This document shows, in pieces, positions 54,808 through 63,437 of a stretch of DNA of 64,000 bases. The notes beneath the pieces are model-generated. The model was given only the letters and a program-made list of their open reading frames with translations, searched no databases and was not told the origin of the DNA. This DNA is from Rhizobium sp. P38BS-XIX (lineage in GTDB: Bacteria > Pseudomonadota > Alphaproteobacteria > Rhizobiales > Rhizobiaceae). Position 1 is the first letter of the stretch; the number at the start of each line of letters is the position of its first letter. The stretch covers positions 350,428-414,427 of the forward strand of contig NZ_JABAIJ010000004.1 in NCBI RefSeq assembly GCF_012641435.1. Direction: 5' to 3'. The position numbers and the translations under genes were made by a program.

Positions 54808-55620
54808 ATGAGTTCCATTCGCTTTGCGCTCAATCATATGTGCGCGCCGTCCCTGACGCTTGATGACTTCTTTGCAGCAGCAAAGGAGCTTGGCATCGAC
54901 AACGTAGAAATTCGCAATGATCTCGCCGGCAGTGCCATTCTGGACGGCACACCGCCTGCCACGGTCAAGGAGCTTGCGGCTCGCCACGGTCTGACGATCA
55001 TCTCCATCAACGCGTTGCAGCGCTTCAACGAATGGAACGACGATCGTGCCCGTGAGGCTGGCGAACTGATCGCTTATGCGCGTGACTGTGGTGCAAGGGC
55101 GCTCGTGCTGGTTCCCGTCAACGACGGTAGCGGCCGTGAGCCGGAGGCACGTCGTGCCAACCTGCGAAAGGCCCTGTCAGCCCTGAAACCGATGCTGGAA
55201 GCAGCGGGGATCATCGGGCTTGTGGAGCCGCTCGGTTTCGAAATCTGCTCATTGCGCCTGAAGAGCGAAGCCGCCGCCGCGATCGAGGAACTGGGGGCAA
55301 AATCCACCTTCTGCCTGGTCCACGACACGTTCCATCATCATCTCGCCGGAGAGACTTCGATTTTCCCGGAACTGACGGGTCTCGTGCATATTTCCGGCGT
55401 CAGCGATACCAACGTTTCGGTCGCCGATATGCGTGATCCACATCGTGTGCTCGTCGATGCCGAGGACCGTCTCGACAATGTCGGCCAATTGCGCGCGCTG
55501 ACCGCTGCAGGCTATGTCGGCCCCGCGTCGTTCGAACCTTTCGCGCCCACCGTGCATGCCTTGAAGGAGCCGGTCGCCGCGCTCAGGGAAAGCATGGCCT
55601 ATATTGTAGGCCAGCTCTGA
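54808..55620 (+). CDS. TIM-barrel protein, sugar-phosphate isomerase/epimerase-like (IolI/MocC type)
   Basis: Protein of 270 residues from ATG 54808 (AGGAGGAG about nine bases upstream). AP-endonuclease-2/xylose-isomerase-like barrel with metal-ligand candidates in 'LVEPLGF', 'LVHDTFHHH' and 'GLVHISGVSD', and a late 'ASFEPF'. IolI isomerises inosose; MocC is a related rhizopine-catabolism protein. Together with mocDEF and the operator-like sites, a role in inositol or rhizopine breakdown is likely but not proven. A strong terminator follows. Confidence 0.78.
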   Translation: MSSIRFALNHMCAPSLTLDDFFAAAKELGIDNVEIRNDLAGSAILDGTPPATVKELAARHGLTIISINALQRFNEWNDDRAREAGELIAYARDCGARALVLVPVNDGSGREPEARRANLRKALSALKPMLEAAGIIGLVEPLGFEICSLRLKSEAAAAIEELGAKSTFCLVHDTFHHHLAGETSIFPELTGLVHISGVSDTNVSVADMRDPHRVLVDAEDRLDNVGQLRALTAAGYVGPASFEPFAPTVHALKEPVAALRESMAYIVGQL

Positions 55621-55631
55621 GCGATGCGGTA

Positions 55632-55658
55632 GTCCGCGGGCAACTCCAGCCCGCGGAC
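55632..55658 (+). terminator. Terminator after the TIM-barrel gene
   Basis: Perfect 10-base arms GTCCGCGGGC and GCCCGCGGAC enclose a seven-base loop, followed by ATTTTCC. It begins 12 bases after the stop codon and stands between convergent genes, so it may also serve nikR on the other strand. Confidence 0.75.
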
Positions 55659-55671
55659 ATTTTCCGCAAGG

Positions 55672-56109
55672 TCAGTTATGTGAATGCGTTTCGGGATGCG
55701 CTGTGTCATGGTCCGACGGGATGATGTGCAGGTTTCCGAAACGCACGCCACGCTGCGTCACCACGCTATCGGCGAACCTCTTGATCTCGTCGGCTTTACC
55801 TTTCAGCACGGAAACTTCGAGGCAATCATGGCCATCGATATGGACATGAAGCGTCGACACCGAAAGATCGTGATGGTCATGCTGTGCCGTGGTCAAACGG
55901 CGTGACAGATCTCGCGTCTCGTGTTCATAGACATAGGTCAGCGCCGCATAGCATCTGGCCTCTCCATCGACACTCGGCTGCGCGCGCGTAACCGCGTCAC
56001 GAACAAGATCGCGCAATGTCTCCGAGCGACTGGCATAACCGCGCTGCTCGCTGATTTTGTCGATCGTCTCCAGGAGATCGTCATCGATGGTGATGGTAAT
56101 GCGTTGCAT
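55672..56109 (-). CDS. nikR: Nickel-responsive regulator NikR
   Basis: Protein of 145 residues. Ribbon-helix-helix DNA-binding domain (about 1-45, starting RITITIDDDLLETID) and an ACT-like metal domain. Nickel ligands match E. coli NikR shifted by one: H77, H88, H90 and C96 (STLHVHIDGHDC). The C-terminus is His-rich (DHDTAHPETHSHN), which may add metal binding. It represses nickel uptake when nickel is plentiful. No nickel transporter is visible nearby; it follows cobM by 78 bases on the same strand and could be read from the cob transcript. Confidence 0.92.
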   Translation of the reverse strand: MQRITITIDDDLLETIDKISEQRGYASRSETLRDLVRDAVTRAQPSVDGEARCYAALTYVYEHETRDLSRRLTTAQHDHHDLSVSTLHVHIDGHDCLEVSVLKGKADEIKRFADSVVTQRGVRFGNLHIIPSDHDTAHPETHSHN

Positions 56110-56187
56110 TTCCGGATCCTCTTTCGACTCGCAGCTGGAGATGGCCGACTAGAGGAAATTTTATGGTGATTTGCAACGGTGAAAGGC

Positions 56188-56946
56188 TTATTCCCGGCCG
56201 CGAAAGCGGCGTTGATAGGTCGGGTCGTAGAGCGAACTTTCGCGAAAGTCGCTGGCGGTGAGGGACGGCCCGACGAAGATCAGGGCGGTGCGCTCAATCG
56301 GCTCGGCGGCCACCTGCTTCTCGATCGTCGCCAGCGTGCCACGAATGATCCGCTCATCGGGCCAGGAGGCCTTGACGACGATCGCAACCGGGCAATCCGC
56401 GCCGTAAAGCGGCGTCAGATCCTCGACGACTTCCTTAAGCGCGTGGATCGCCAGATGAATGGCGAGTGTAGCCCCGGTCGCGCCAAATCTCTCCAGGGTC
56501 TCGTTGTTCGGCATCGGTGAGGCTCGGCCGGAAACGCGCGTGAGAACAAGGCTCTGGGCGACGGCCGGAATGGTCAGTTCGCGACCGAGCGCGGAGGCGG
56601 CGGCTGCGAATGATGGGACGCCTGGGGTCAGCGTATAGTCGATGCCATGCTGCTCGAGCCGGCGGATCTGTTCGGCGACCGCGCTCCAGACAGACAGGTC
56701 GCCGGAATGCAGGCGCGCGACATCCTCGCCGGCTGCTGCGGCCTTCAGATATTCCGCCTCGATTTCATCGAGCGACATCGGAGCCGTATCGATGATGCGG
56801 GCCCCGGGCGGGCAATATTGCAATAAATCCGGCGAAACGATCGATCCGGCATAGAGGCAGACCGGGCATTTGCCGATCAGATCCCGGCCACGCACCGTGA
56901 TCAGGTCGGCGGCTCCAGGGCCTGCACCAATGAAATGCACTGTCAT
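56188..56946 (-). CDS. cobM: Precorrin-4 C11-methyltransferase CobM
   Basis: Protein of 252 residues, tetrapyrrole methylase fold: '[18 protein letters not shown]' (3-20) at the S-adenosylmethionine/substrate site, '[11 protein letters not shown]', '[11 protein letters not shown]' and '[14 protein letters not shown]'. It methylates precorrin-4 at C-11 to precorrin-5 in the aerobic cobalamin route. It follows cobL after 19 bases. GAGG precedes the start. Confidence 0.92.
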   Translation of the reverse strand: MTVHFIGAGPGAADLITVRGRDLIGKCPVCLYAGSIVSPDLLQYCPPGARIIDTAPMSLDEIEAEYLKAAAAGEDVARLHSGDLSVWSAVAEQIRRLEQHGIDYTLTPGVPSFAAAASALGRELTIPAVAQSLVLTRVSGRASPMPNNETLERFGATGATLAIHLAIHALKEVVEDLTPLYGADCPVAIVVKASWPDERIIRGTLATIEKQVAAEPIERTALIFVGPSLTASDFRESSLYDPTYQRRFRGRE

Positions 56947-56965
56947 CGCTCTACCTCATTCTGAA

Positions 56966-58192
56966 TTACGGCTTGGTCCACGACCATTGCGTTACCGGCA
57001 TGGCCGGCCGCCAGCCAGTCATGCGGCCAACGGGCGCTGCGCGAGCAATGTCGATGCGGATCAGCGAGCCGCCACGGCGGGTGTGTTCGGCCAGCAAAAG
57101 CGCTTCCATCTCCGTCGTCACGGCGTTGGCGACCAATCTGCCGCCACTTCTCAATTGGTTGAAAGCGGCATCCAGCACGCCGGCATCGCTACCGCCGCCG
57201 CCGACGAAGATCGCGTCCGGTGCCTGCAGGCCGGAAAGAGCCGCAGGTGCCTCTCCCTCGACGACTGCCAGGTTTGGCACGCCAAAGTTTGCAGCGTTGC
57301 GGCGGATTCGCGCCGCGCGCTCCGGCGATGCTTCGATGGCGATCGTCCGCAGCGACGGATCGGCCAGCATCCATTCGATGCCGATCGAGCCGGAGCCGGC
57401 GCCAATATCCCAAAGCAGCTCGCCATGGCGTGGCGCGAGCGCCGACAGCGTCATTGCGCGGACCTCGCGCTTGGTAATCTGGCCATCATGTTCGAACAGC
57501 TCGTCCGCCAGGCCCGCGCTCAGCGATAAAATACGTGCGTCGGTTTTGGCTTTGACCTCGACGCCACAGATGTTCAGCTCGTTGATTTCAGAAAGAGCGA
57601 AGTCCGCCGCAGTTTGCCGGGAGACCTTCTCGTGCGGACCGCCAAGGGCTTCCAGAACCGTCAGCTCGGACGTCCCGAAGCCTGAGTTTTGCAGCAGAGA
57701 CGCCAATTCGGCGGGACCTTTGCCATCGGAGGTCAACGCCAGAATTCTACGGCCGGGATGCAGATGTGGCCGGATCAAGTCGATAGGTCGACCATGCAGC
57801 GAGAGAACCGTGGTATCCTGCAAAGCCCAACCGAGACGCGATGCGGCAAGGCTGAAGGAAGACGGTGCGGGAATGACGATCATCTCAGAAGCGGGGATGC
57901 GTCGTGAAAGCGTTACCCCAACCCCGTAAAAGAAGGGATCGCCGGAGGCGAGAACGACGGTCGGCTTCCCCTGCCGGGCAAGGACAGCGTCCACCGATCT
58001 CTCGAAAGGGGAGAGCCAAACCTGCGTGTGCCCTGTAATGACGGGGCTCATGAGGTCGAGATGCCGCGCTCCGCCAAAAACCATAGGCGCTTCGGCGATC
58101 AGCTGCTTGGCCTCATCGCCAAGGCCGGCTGGACCGTCCTCGCCGATGCCGATAAGAGTGAGCCAGCGTTGAATTGAAGGTGTCTCAGCCAT
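56966..58192 (-). CDS. cobL: Precorrin-6Y C5,15-methyltransferase (decarboxylating) CobL
   Basis: Protein of 408 residues with two domains: a CbiE-like methylase (about 8-205, 'WLTLIGIGEDGPAGL' and 'LASGDPFFYGVGVTL') and a CbiT-like Rossmann methylase (about 230-405, 'LLWDIGAGSGSIGIEWM'). It methylates C-5 and C-15 and removes the C-12 acetate carboxyl. ATG 58192 shares bases with the start of cobK on the other strand; a GTG 12 codons upstream (58228) is an alternative. It has no good ribosome site, and cobJ, its expected operon neighbour, lies on the far side of cobK. Confidence 0.93.
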   Translation of the reverse strand: MAETPSIQRWLTLIGIGEDGPAGLGDEAKQLIAEAPMVFGGARHLDLMSPVITGHTQVWLSPFERSVDAVLARQGKPTVVLASGDPFFYGVGVTLSRRIPASEMIVIPAPSSFSLAASRLGWALQDTTVLSLHGRPIDLIRPHLHPGRRILALTSDGKGPAELASLLQNSGFGTSELTVLEALGGPHEKVSRQTAADFALSEINELNICGVEVKAKTDARILSLSAGLADELFEHDGQITKREVRAMTLSALAPRHGELLWDIGAGSGSIGIEWMLADPSLRTIAIEASPERAARIRRNAANFGVPNLAVVEGEAPAALSGLQAPDAIFVGGGGSDAGVLDAAFNQLRSGGRLVANAVTTEMEALLLAEHTRRGGSLIRIDIARAAPVGRMTGWRPAMPVTQWSWTKP

Positions 58193-58961
58193 GGGCAAGG
58201 CCCGTATTCTGATCCTGGGCGGTACCACGGAAGCCCGCGCGCTGGCGACGGCCCTTGCCTCCCGGAGTGATCTGTACGTCGTTCTGTCGCTGGCGGGCAG
58301 AACCGCCGATCCCGCGCCGCAACCTGTTCCGGTTCGTAGCGGCGGTTTCGGCGGCGCCGAGGGACTGGCTCGCTATGTCCGTGATGAAGCGATCGATCTG
58401 GTGGTCGACGCCACTCATCCCTTCGCAGCGCGCATTTCCGCCAATGCGTCGCAGGCGGCCGCTGACTGCGCTGTGACCGCTTTTGTCTTGCATCGGGCGG
58501 CCTGGGCGCCGGTCGAAGGCGATAACTGGCTCTCGGTGCATAGCTTTTCGCAGGCCATCGCTGCGCTCGGCACCGCAGCCTTGCGCGTTTTCCTGGCAAC
58601 CGGCCGGCAAGAGGCCCATCAGGCGAATTCCGCGCCGCAGCACCTTTACTGGGTTCGCAGTGTCGATCCCGTCGAACCGCCGCTGACGGTGCCTCATGTC
58701 AGCTATATTCACAGCCGGGGGCCGTTTCGATTGGCCGACGAACTCGACATGCTGCAACGGCATCAGATCGATGTCGTTGTCGCCAAGAACAGCGGCGGTG
58801 ATGCAACTTACGGCAAGATCGAGGCGGCAAGGCAGCTCGGGATCAAGGTGATCATGGTCGAGCGCGGCGAGACCGCCGGCTTGCCGGTGGTCGAAACGGT
58901 GGACGCTGCGCTCGCTCAGATCGATCATTTCGTCTCTTCTCGGATAAAGCGCGGCGTATAG
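58191..58961 (+). CDS. cobK: Precorrin-6A reductase CobK
   Basis: Protein of 256 residues. 'ILILGGTTEARALATALA' (6-23) is the N-terminal NADPH-binding segment; 'DATHPFAARIS' and 'VVAKNSGGDATYGKI' are CobK landmarks. It reduces precorrin-6A to 6B with NADPH. It is encoded antisense to the rest of the cob block: its ATG interlocks with that of cobL in the tetranucleotide CATG, and its last 37 bases overlap the end of cobJ. GAAGG nine bases upstream is its ribosome site. Any promoter must lie within cobL. Confidence 0.93.
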   Translation: MGKARILILGGTTEARALATALASRSDLYVVLSLAGRTADPAPQPVPVRSGGFGGAEGLARYVRDEAIDLVVDATHPFAARISANASQAAADCAVTAFVLHRAAWAPVEGDNWLSVHSFSQAIAALGTAALRVFLATGRQEAHQANSAPQHLYWVRSVDPVEPPLTVPHVSYIHSRGPFRLADELDMLQRHQIDVVVAKNSGGDATYGKIEAARQLGIKVIMVERGETAGLPVVETVDAALAQIDHFVSSRIKRGV

Positions 58962-59689
58962 ACCAGATCCGAACGTCCTTCGCGGACGATCACGCGTGTT
59001 TCGGCGGAGCCTATGATGACGCAGGTCGCCATGTCGGCTTGTGTTGCGTCTGCCTCGGCAATCCGTGCCACCGCCATGCGTTCGTCCGGGCGACCTGCGG
59101 CTCGGCCGAAAATCACGGGTGTGTCAGCAGGGAGTATATCGCGAAGGATTTCAAAGGCTTTGCCAAGCTGCCAAGGCCGGGCCTTGCTGATCGGATTGTA
59201 AAGCGCGATCACGAAACCCGCTTGGGCAGCGGCGCGCAGCCGGCTTTCGATCAGCGGCCACGGCTTCAGATTGTCCGACAGCGAGATCGCACAGAAATCG
59301 TGCCCCAATGGAGCGCCGATGCGTGCCGCCACCGCAAGCATGGCCGTAATGCCGGGCACAACGACCAGGTCTACAGCGCGCCATTCCGCTGGGCCGTCGT
59401 CGATCGCCTCGCACACTGCAGCCGCCATCGCAAAGACACCGGGATCGCCGCCCGAGACGACGCAGACATTGACACCTGTGCCTGCCCGCTGCAGCGCGAC
59501 CTTGGCGCGGTCCAGTTCCTCGCGATTATCGGATGTCTGGCGGATCTGGTCGTCGCGCAATGTCAGTCGGTCGAGATATGGACCGTACCCATAGAATTCA
59601 TGGGAATCCGCGACAGCAGCCAGCGCCTCCGGCGTCGTTTGCTCAGGCTTGCCGGGGCCAGTGCCGATCACATAAAGACGCCCGCTCAT
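58925..59689 (-). CDS. cobJ: Precorrin-3B C17-methyltransferase CobJ
   Basis: Protein of 254 residues from ATG 59689, overlapping the cobI stop by four bases. Tetrapyrrole methylase landmarks: 'LYVIGTGPGKPEQTTPEA', 'VVSGGDPGVFAMAAAV' and 'VVPGITAMLAVAARIGAPLG'. It methylates C-17 and contracts the ring to precorrin-4. Its 3' end overlaps cobK on the opposite strand by 37 bases. Confidence 0.93.
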   Translation of the reverse strand: MSGRLYVIGTGPGKPEQTTPEALAAVADSHEFYGYGPYLDRLTLRDDQIRQTSDNREELDRAKVALQRAGTGVNVCVVSGGDPGVFAMAAAVCEAIDDGPAEWRAVDLVVVPGITAMLAVAARIGAPLGHDFCAISLSDNLKPWPLIESRLRAAAQAGFVIALYNPISKARPWQLGKAFEILRDILPADTPVIFGRAAGRPDERMAVARIAEADATQADMATCVIIGSAETRVIVREGRSDLVYTPRFIREETK

Positions 59690-60423
59690 GGTCTGCTTTC
59701 CCACCCGGGAACCAGCACCAACGAGAAATAGGGTGCTTCCGCATCGTCGCGGCTCGAAAGCGGCGTCATGGCGCCGTTCGCCATCGTGCCACGCTCCACA
59801 TAGATGGCTTGCTCCAGTCGTCCGGCGGCATCAAGCGCGCGGCGGATTTTTGGCAGATTGCGGCCGACCTTCATGATGACGGCGGCCTGTGTGTCGCCCA
59901 GACGGCGGGTAAGCTCGGCTTCCGTCATCGTTCCCGGCAGCACGGAGAGAACGTCGTCTCCCTGGACCATTGGTAAACCAACCAGCGACCAGCAGCCGGA
60001 CATCGCCGTCACGCCCGGAATGACTTCGGTCGGGAAGCGATCGGCAAGGCGCACATGCAGATGCATATAGGAGCCGTAAAACAACGGATCGCCCTCGCTG
60101 AGCACGGCAACCGTATTTCCGTCCCGAAGGTGTGCGGCCACCATCTCCGCCGAAGCGTCGTAGAAGGCGGTGATCTGACGGAGATATTCCGGTGCATCCT
60201 TATCAATCTCAGTCGTGACCGGGTAATAAAGCGGCAGCAGTTTTACGTTGGCTTTCAAAAAATCGCCGACGATGGCCTTGCCGTTTCCGCCTCTGCCCTG
60301 TTTGGCGAAGTAGGCGACTACATCGGCGCGTTCCAGAGCCTTGACAGCCTTGACCGTCAGCAGTTCGGGATCGCCAGGGCCTGTGCCGAGGCCGATCAAC
60401 TGTCCATTGGAGAGCGCGCTCAT
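59686..60423 (-). CDS. cobI: Precorrin-2 C20-methyltransferase CobI
   Basis: Protein of 245 residues. 'LIGLGTGPGDPELLTVKAVKAL' region (10-31), 'VLSEGDPLFYGSYMHL' and 'VIPGVTAMSGCWS' place it in the tetrapyrrole methylases, and the last matches CobI/CbiL. It makes precorrin-3A from precorrin-2, the entry to the cobalamin branch. It overlaps cobH by four bases upstream and cobJ downstream. Confidence 0.93.
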   Translation of the reverse strand: MSALSNGQLIGLGTGPGDPELLTVKAVKALERADVVAYFAKQGRGGNGKAIVGDFLKANVKLLPLYYPVTTEIDKDAPEYLRQITAFYDASAEMVAAHLRDGNTVAVLSEGDPLFYGSYMHLHVRLADRFPTEVIPGVTAMSGCWSLVGLPMVQGDDVLSVLPGTMTEAELTRRLGDTQAAVIMKVGRNLPKIRRALDAAGRLEQAIYVERGTMANGAMTPLSSRDDAEAPYFSLVLVPGWESRP

Positions 60424-61052
60424 AGGCCCGGCCTCGCCAAGGCATTTAGGGCGGCGGCCGTCATGGCGCTGCCGCCAAGCCTGCCTCGCACGATGGCAAA
60501 GGGAACGCCGTAAGAGTGTTCTGCGAGCGCATCCTTCGATTCCGCCGCGCCGACAAAGCCGACGGGCATGCCGATGATGGCAGCTGGTTTCGGCGCACCA
60601 TCGCGCAGCATTTCAAGAAGATGGAAAAGCGCCGTCGGCGCATTGCCGATAGCAACGACCGAGCCGGCAAGCCGATCGGTCCAAAGCTGCATGGCGGCGG
60701 CCGAGCGGGTATTACCGATGGTTTTGGCGATTTCAGCCGTGCGTGGGTCCTGCAAGGTGCAGATCACCTCGTTGGCAGCCGGCAGACGGGCGCGGGTGAC
60801 GCCACGGGCAACCATCTCCGCATCGCAGAAGATCGGAGCACCATCCGCCAACGCCCTGCGGGCAGATGCGACGAAATCGGGTGAGAACAGGAAATGTTCT
60901 GCAGCTTCTACCAGCCCGCAGGCATGGATCATGCGAACTGCAATATCGGCCTCGGCTTCGGGAAAACGCTGAAGATCAGCTTCGCTGCGGATGATCGCGA
61001 AGGAGCGTTCATAGATCGCGTCCCCCTCCCGTATATAGTCATAGTCAGGCAT
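60420..61052 (-). CDS. cobH: Precorrin-8X methylmutase CobH
   Basis: Protein of 210 residues. The catalytic His in RMIHACG falls at residue 43, as in the CobH structure from Pseudomonas denitrificans. 'GNAPTALFHLLEM' and 'GMPVGFVGAAESK' are further family segments. It moves the C-11 methyl to C-12, giving hydrogenobyrinic acid. It begins two bases after the cobG stop and overlaps cobI by four bases. Confidence 0.94.
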   Translation of the reverse strand: MPDYDYIREGDAIYERSFAIIRSEADLQRFPEAEADIAVRMIHACGLVEAAEHFLFSPDFVASARRALADGAPIFCDAEMVARGVTRARLPAANEVICTLQDPRTAEIAKTIGNTRSAAAMQLWTDRLAGSVVAIGNAPTALFHLLEMLRDGAPKPAAIIGMPVGFVGAAESKDALAEHSYGVPFAIVRGRLGGSAMTAAALNALARPGL

Positions 61053-61054
61053 TT

Positions 61055-62479
61055 CTATCCCTGTCGTAAAGCCGTCGCGATTGCGTCCCGGCCAAGCCGT
61101 TTAAGACACTGCTGTGCCGATTCGCCAGCAGCTTTGTTGTTTCGTACCAGTTCTCCGAGCGTTGCCAGCGCCGATTTCAGGTGTTCCTTGTGGATGTACG
61201 CCACCGGCTCATCGGATGCTGACCCATTTACGACAATAGCATAGCCCGTTGCAGCGCCTACAATGGTCAGCATCGCCGGGGACGGATGGGCGCAACCCTT
61301 CGCACAGCCGGACAGATGGACCTCCATGGAGCCATCCAAAAGCTCCAGCCCGACGTCGACCAGATCGGCGGCTGCCTGTTTCGTGGCATAGTGGGCCGAT
61401 GCGCAGGCGCCGGCACCGGAGCAGGGGATGGCGTAATTTGCCGGGTCATCGGCTCGGGTCTGGAAGCCGCAATCGCTCGCTGCGGCGCGGACATCTTCAA
61501 TGCGATCGTGGGGAAGTCCGATAAGCAGCAAGCTATGATCCGGTCCGGTACGAATTTCCCGCAGGCCGCACGCTTCGGCAAGGCCGAGAAAGCGAATGAG
61601 ATCGCGGGCATGGATCTGGCCGAAGGCCGGGCGCACGCCGAGTGCCGTGTATTCCTTGTCGAGCGGAATGATGCCGACCGCAGCGGACGGTGCAACGGTT
61701 CCATCACGAACGAGGTCGGCAGAGAAGGAAAACTGTGCCCTCAGGGCTGGGACATTCAGGTCCCGGCCGCGCGCGCGAGGCCCCATGACGGCCAGAGTTT
61801 CGATGAGCCGGGTGACGGCTGCAACAGCTTGCTCTTTGGAAAAAGCGGCGAGCGGCGTGGCCGTCGCATCGGTCCCTGCAATGGCAAGCATCCACCGCTG
61901 CGCTCCATCAGCCGCGTGGACGGCTTTCAACCTGATATCGGCCGAAAGCTGATCGAGAGGAAGCTGACCTCCGCCATCGACGATAATGGCGAGCTTGGCG
62001 GCCAATAATGGTCTGGGGCGAAGCGCCCCTATGGCGTTTCGCAGATACTCGGCTAGCGAGCGGGCATCGGCGATCTCCGATGGATCGCAACCGCTCAGTG
62101 GCGGAACTTCGATGACAACGCCGCTCTCCGGCACGATACCGGCGCGATCGATATCGACGGCCAGTCCCGGCATGCTATCGCGCGTCATGCCCCGTAGCTG
62201 AATGTTCCCGCGGGCGGTGATCTCGATCAGGCCGTTGCCGTGTCTTTCTGCGGTTTCCGCCAAGGCGCGCAATTGTGCAACGGTCAAACCTGGCGTCGAC
62301 GGTCTCAAGCGAATAAGGAGGCCATCGCCTGTCTGCATCGGCGCGCTGAGGGAAGGGCAGGCGCCGCGAACCAAGGACGTCGGTGACGAGATATCACTCC
62401 CGACGCTCTCCTCCGGCGAGAAGCATGCTTGCCCCGTTATTGTCTCAGCATCGGCCGCAACCATAAGACCGCCCTTCAT
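61055..62479 (-). CDS. cobG: Precorrin-3B synthase CobG
   Basis: Protein of 474 residues from ATG 62479. Nitrite/sulfite reductase-like fold with the [4Fe-4S] ligands CSGAGAC and SGCAKGC in the C-terminal half and 'IEITARGNIQLRG' in the N-terminal half. It uses oxygen to hydroxylate C-20 and form the lactone of precorrin-3B, so its presence marks the aerobic, late-cobalt route. ATGs seven codons up and five codons down are alternatives. It follows cobF after 57 bases. Confidence 0.92.
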   Translation of the reverse strand: MKGGLMVAADAETITGQACFSPEESVGSDISSPTSLVRGACPSLSAPMQTGDGLLIRLRPSTPGLTVAQLRALAETAERHGNGLIEITARGNIQLRGMTRDSMPGLAVDIDRAGIVPESGVVIEVPPLSGCDPSEIADARSLAEYLRNAIGALRPRPLLAAKLAIIVDGGGQLPLDQLSADIRLKAVHAADGAQRWMLAIAGTDATATPLAAFSKEQAVAAVTRLIETLAVMGPRARGRDLNVPALRAQFSFSADLVRDGTVAPSAAVGIIPLDKEYTALGVRPAFGQIHARDLIRFLGLAEACGLREIRTGPDHSLLLIGLPHDRIEDVRAAASDCGFQTRADDPANYAIPCSGAGACASAHYATKQAAADLVDVGLELLDGSMEVHLSGCAKGCAHPSPAMLTIVGAATGYAIVVNGSASDEPVAYIHKEHLKSALATLGELVRNNKAAGESAQQCLKRLGRDAIATALRQG

Positions 62480-62536
62480 GAGGAACATTTCCTTGCACAA
62501 TCCGGATCGACGGGCAAACGTTTTGGCGTTTGGCTC

Positions 62537-63310
62537 TCATGCGAGATCGTCGAAATCCTGCCCCTTGCGCATGAGATAGATATCCATGATCCATCCATGC
62601 CGGGTGCGGGCCTCCGCCCGTGTTTCGACGATACGCTCGGAAACGTCGGCCAGCCGGCCGGCAATGATGATCTCGTCCTTGGTGCCGAGATAGGCCCCCC
62701 AGTAGATATAGGCATCGGGATCGTCGATCTTGCTGAAGGCCTGTTCGCCGTCCAGCATGACAACCGCGGTCTCGGCAATGCCCGGAAAGCTCTCTGCCAA
62801 CCGTCGGCCAGTCGTGATCTGCACTGGTTTGCCGACGAGATTAAGGGGAATGCGATGGCTTGCCGTCAACGCCTGGATGCTGGTGATGCCGGGAACAACG
62901 CTGTAATCAAGAGCGACCTTACCGCGAGCGACGCGCTCGAGAATGCGCAGCGTGCTGTCATAAAGTCCAGGATCGCCCCATACCAGGAAGCCAGCGCTCT
63001 GGCTTTCGGTCAGGTGATCCAGAAACAGCCGTTCATAGGTCGCGGAAATCGCATCATGCCATTCATCGACGCTCTGCATGTAACTGCGATCCGCCGTCTG
63101 ACGTGAGGGAACTTCATACTCCACATAGCGCGTGGCTGGATTGGCGACATAGCGCTGGCATATCTCGCGTCTGACATCCGCGAGCTCGCTTTTTGCCGCG
63201 CCTTTGCTGGGGATGAAGATGACATCGACCGCATTCAACGCGTTGATCGCCTGTACGGTGAGATGCTCGGGATTTCCCGCACCGATACCGACGATATGAA
63301 TATGCCGCAT
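62537..63310 (-). CDS. cobF: Precorrin-6A synthase (deacetylating) CobF
   Basis: Protein of 257 residues from ATG 63310 (GAGGA upstream). Tetrapyrrole methylase: 'IHIVGIGAGNPEHLTVQAI' (3-21), 'LVWGDPGLYDSTLRIL', 'VVPGITSIQALTASH'. It methylates C-1 and removes the acetyl group from precorrin-5. It is first of the minus-strand block cobF-G-H-I-J. I looked upstream (63311-63437) for a cobalamin riboswitch and saw none. Confidence 0.92.
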   Translation of the reverse strand: MRHIHIVGIGAGNPEHLTVQAINALNAVDVIFIPSKGAAKSELADVRREICQRYVANPATRYVEYEVPSRQTADRSYMQSVDEWHDAISATYERLFLDHLTESQSAGFLVWGDPGLYDSTLRILERVARGKVALDYSVVPGITSIQALTASHRIPLNLVGKPVQITTGRRLAESFPGIAETAVVMLDGEQAFSKIDDPDAYIYWGAYLGTKDEIIIAGRLADVSERIVETRAEARTRHGWIMDIYLMRKGQDFDDLA

Positions 63311-63329
63311 GTGACTTGTCCTCGCTCTT

Positions 63330-63353
63330 AGGCGCTGTTTGCCGGAAGCGCCT
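63330..63353 (-). other. Small inverted repeat in the cobF leader
   Basis: AGGCGC and GCGCCT are separated by 12 bases, just upstream of the cobF ribosome site on the minus strand. It is too simple for a cobalamin riboswitch. It may be a weak leader hairpin or chance. Confidence 0.3.
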
Positions 63354-63401
63354 GAGCATTTCAAGAGGAGGCATGTCTTGAGGTATCTTTCAGCAGGCTT
63401 T

Positions 63402-63419
63402 CAGCCGCCAAAGCGGCTG
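63402..63419 (-). terminator. Hairpin after dadA
   Basis: Perfect seven-base arms CAGCCGC and GCGGCTG with a four-base loop, 19 bases beyond the dadA stop. No T-run follows on the minus strand. It may slow or end transcription between dadA and the cob block. Confidence 0.45.
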
Positions 63420-63437
63420 TCGCGCAAGTCTTTTCGG

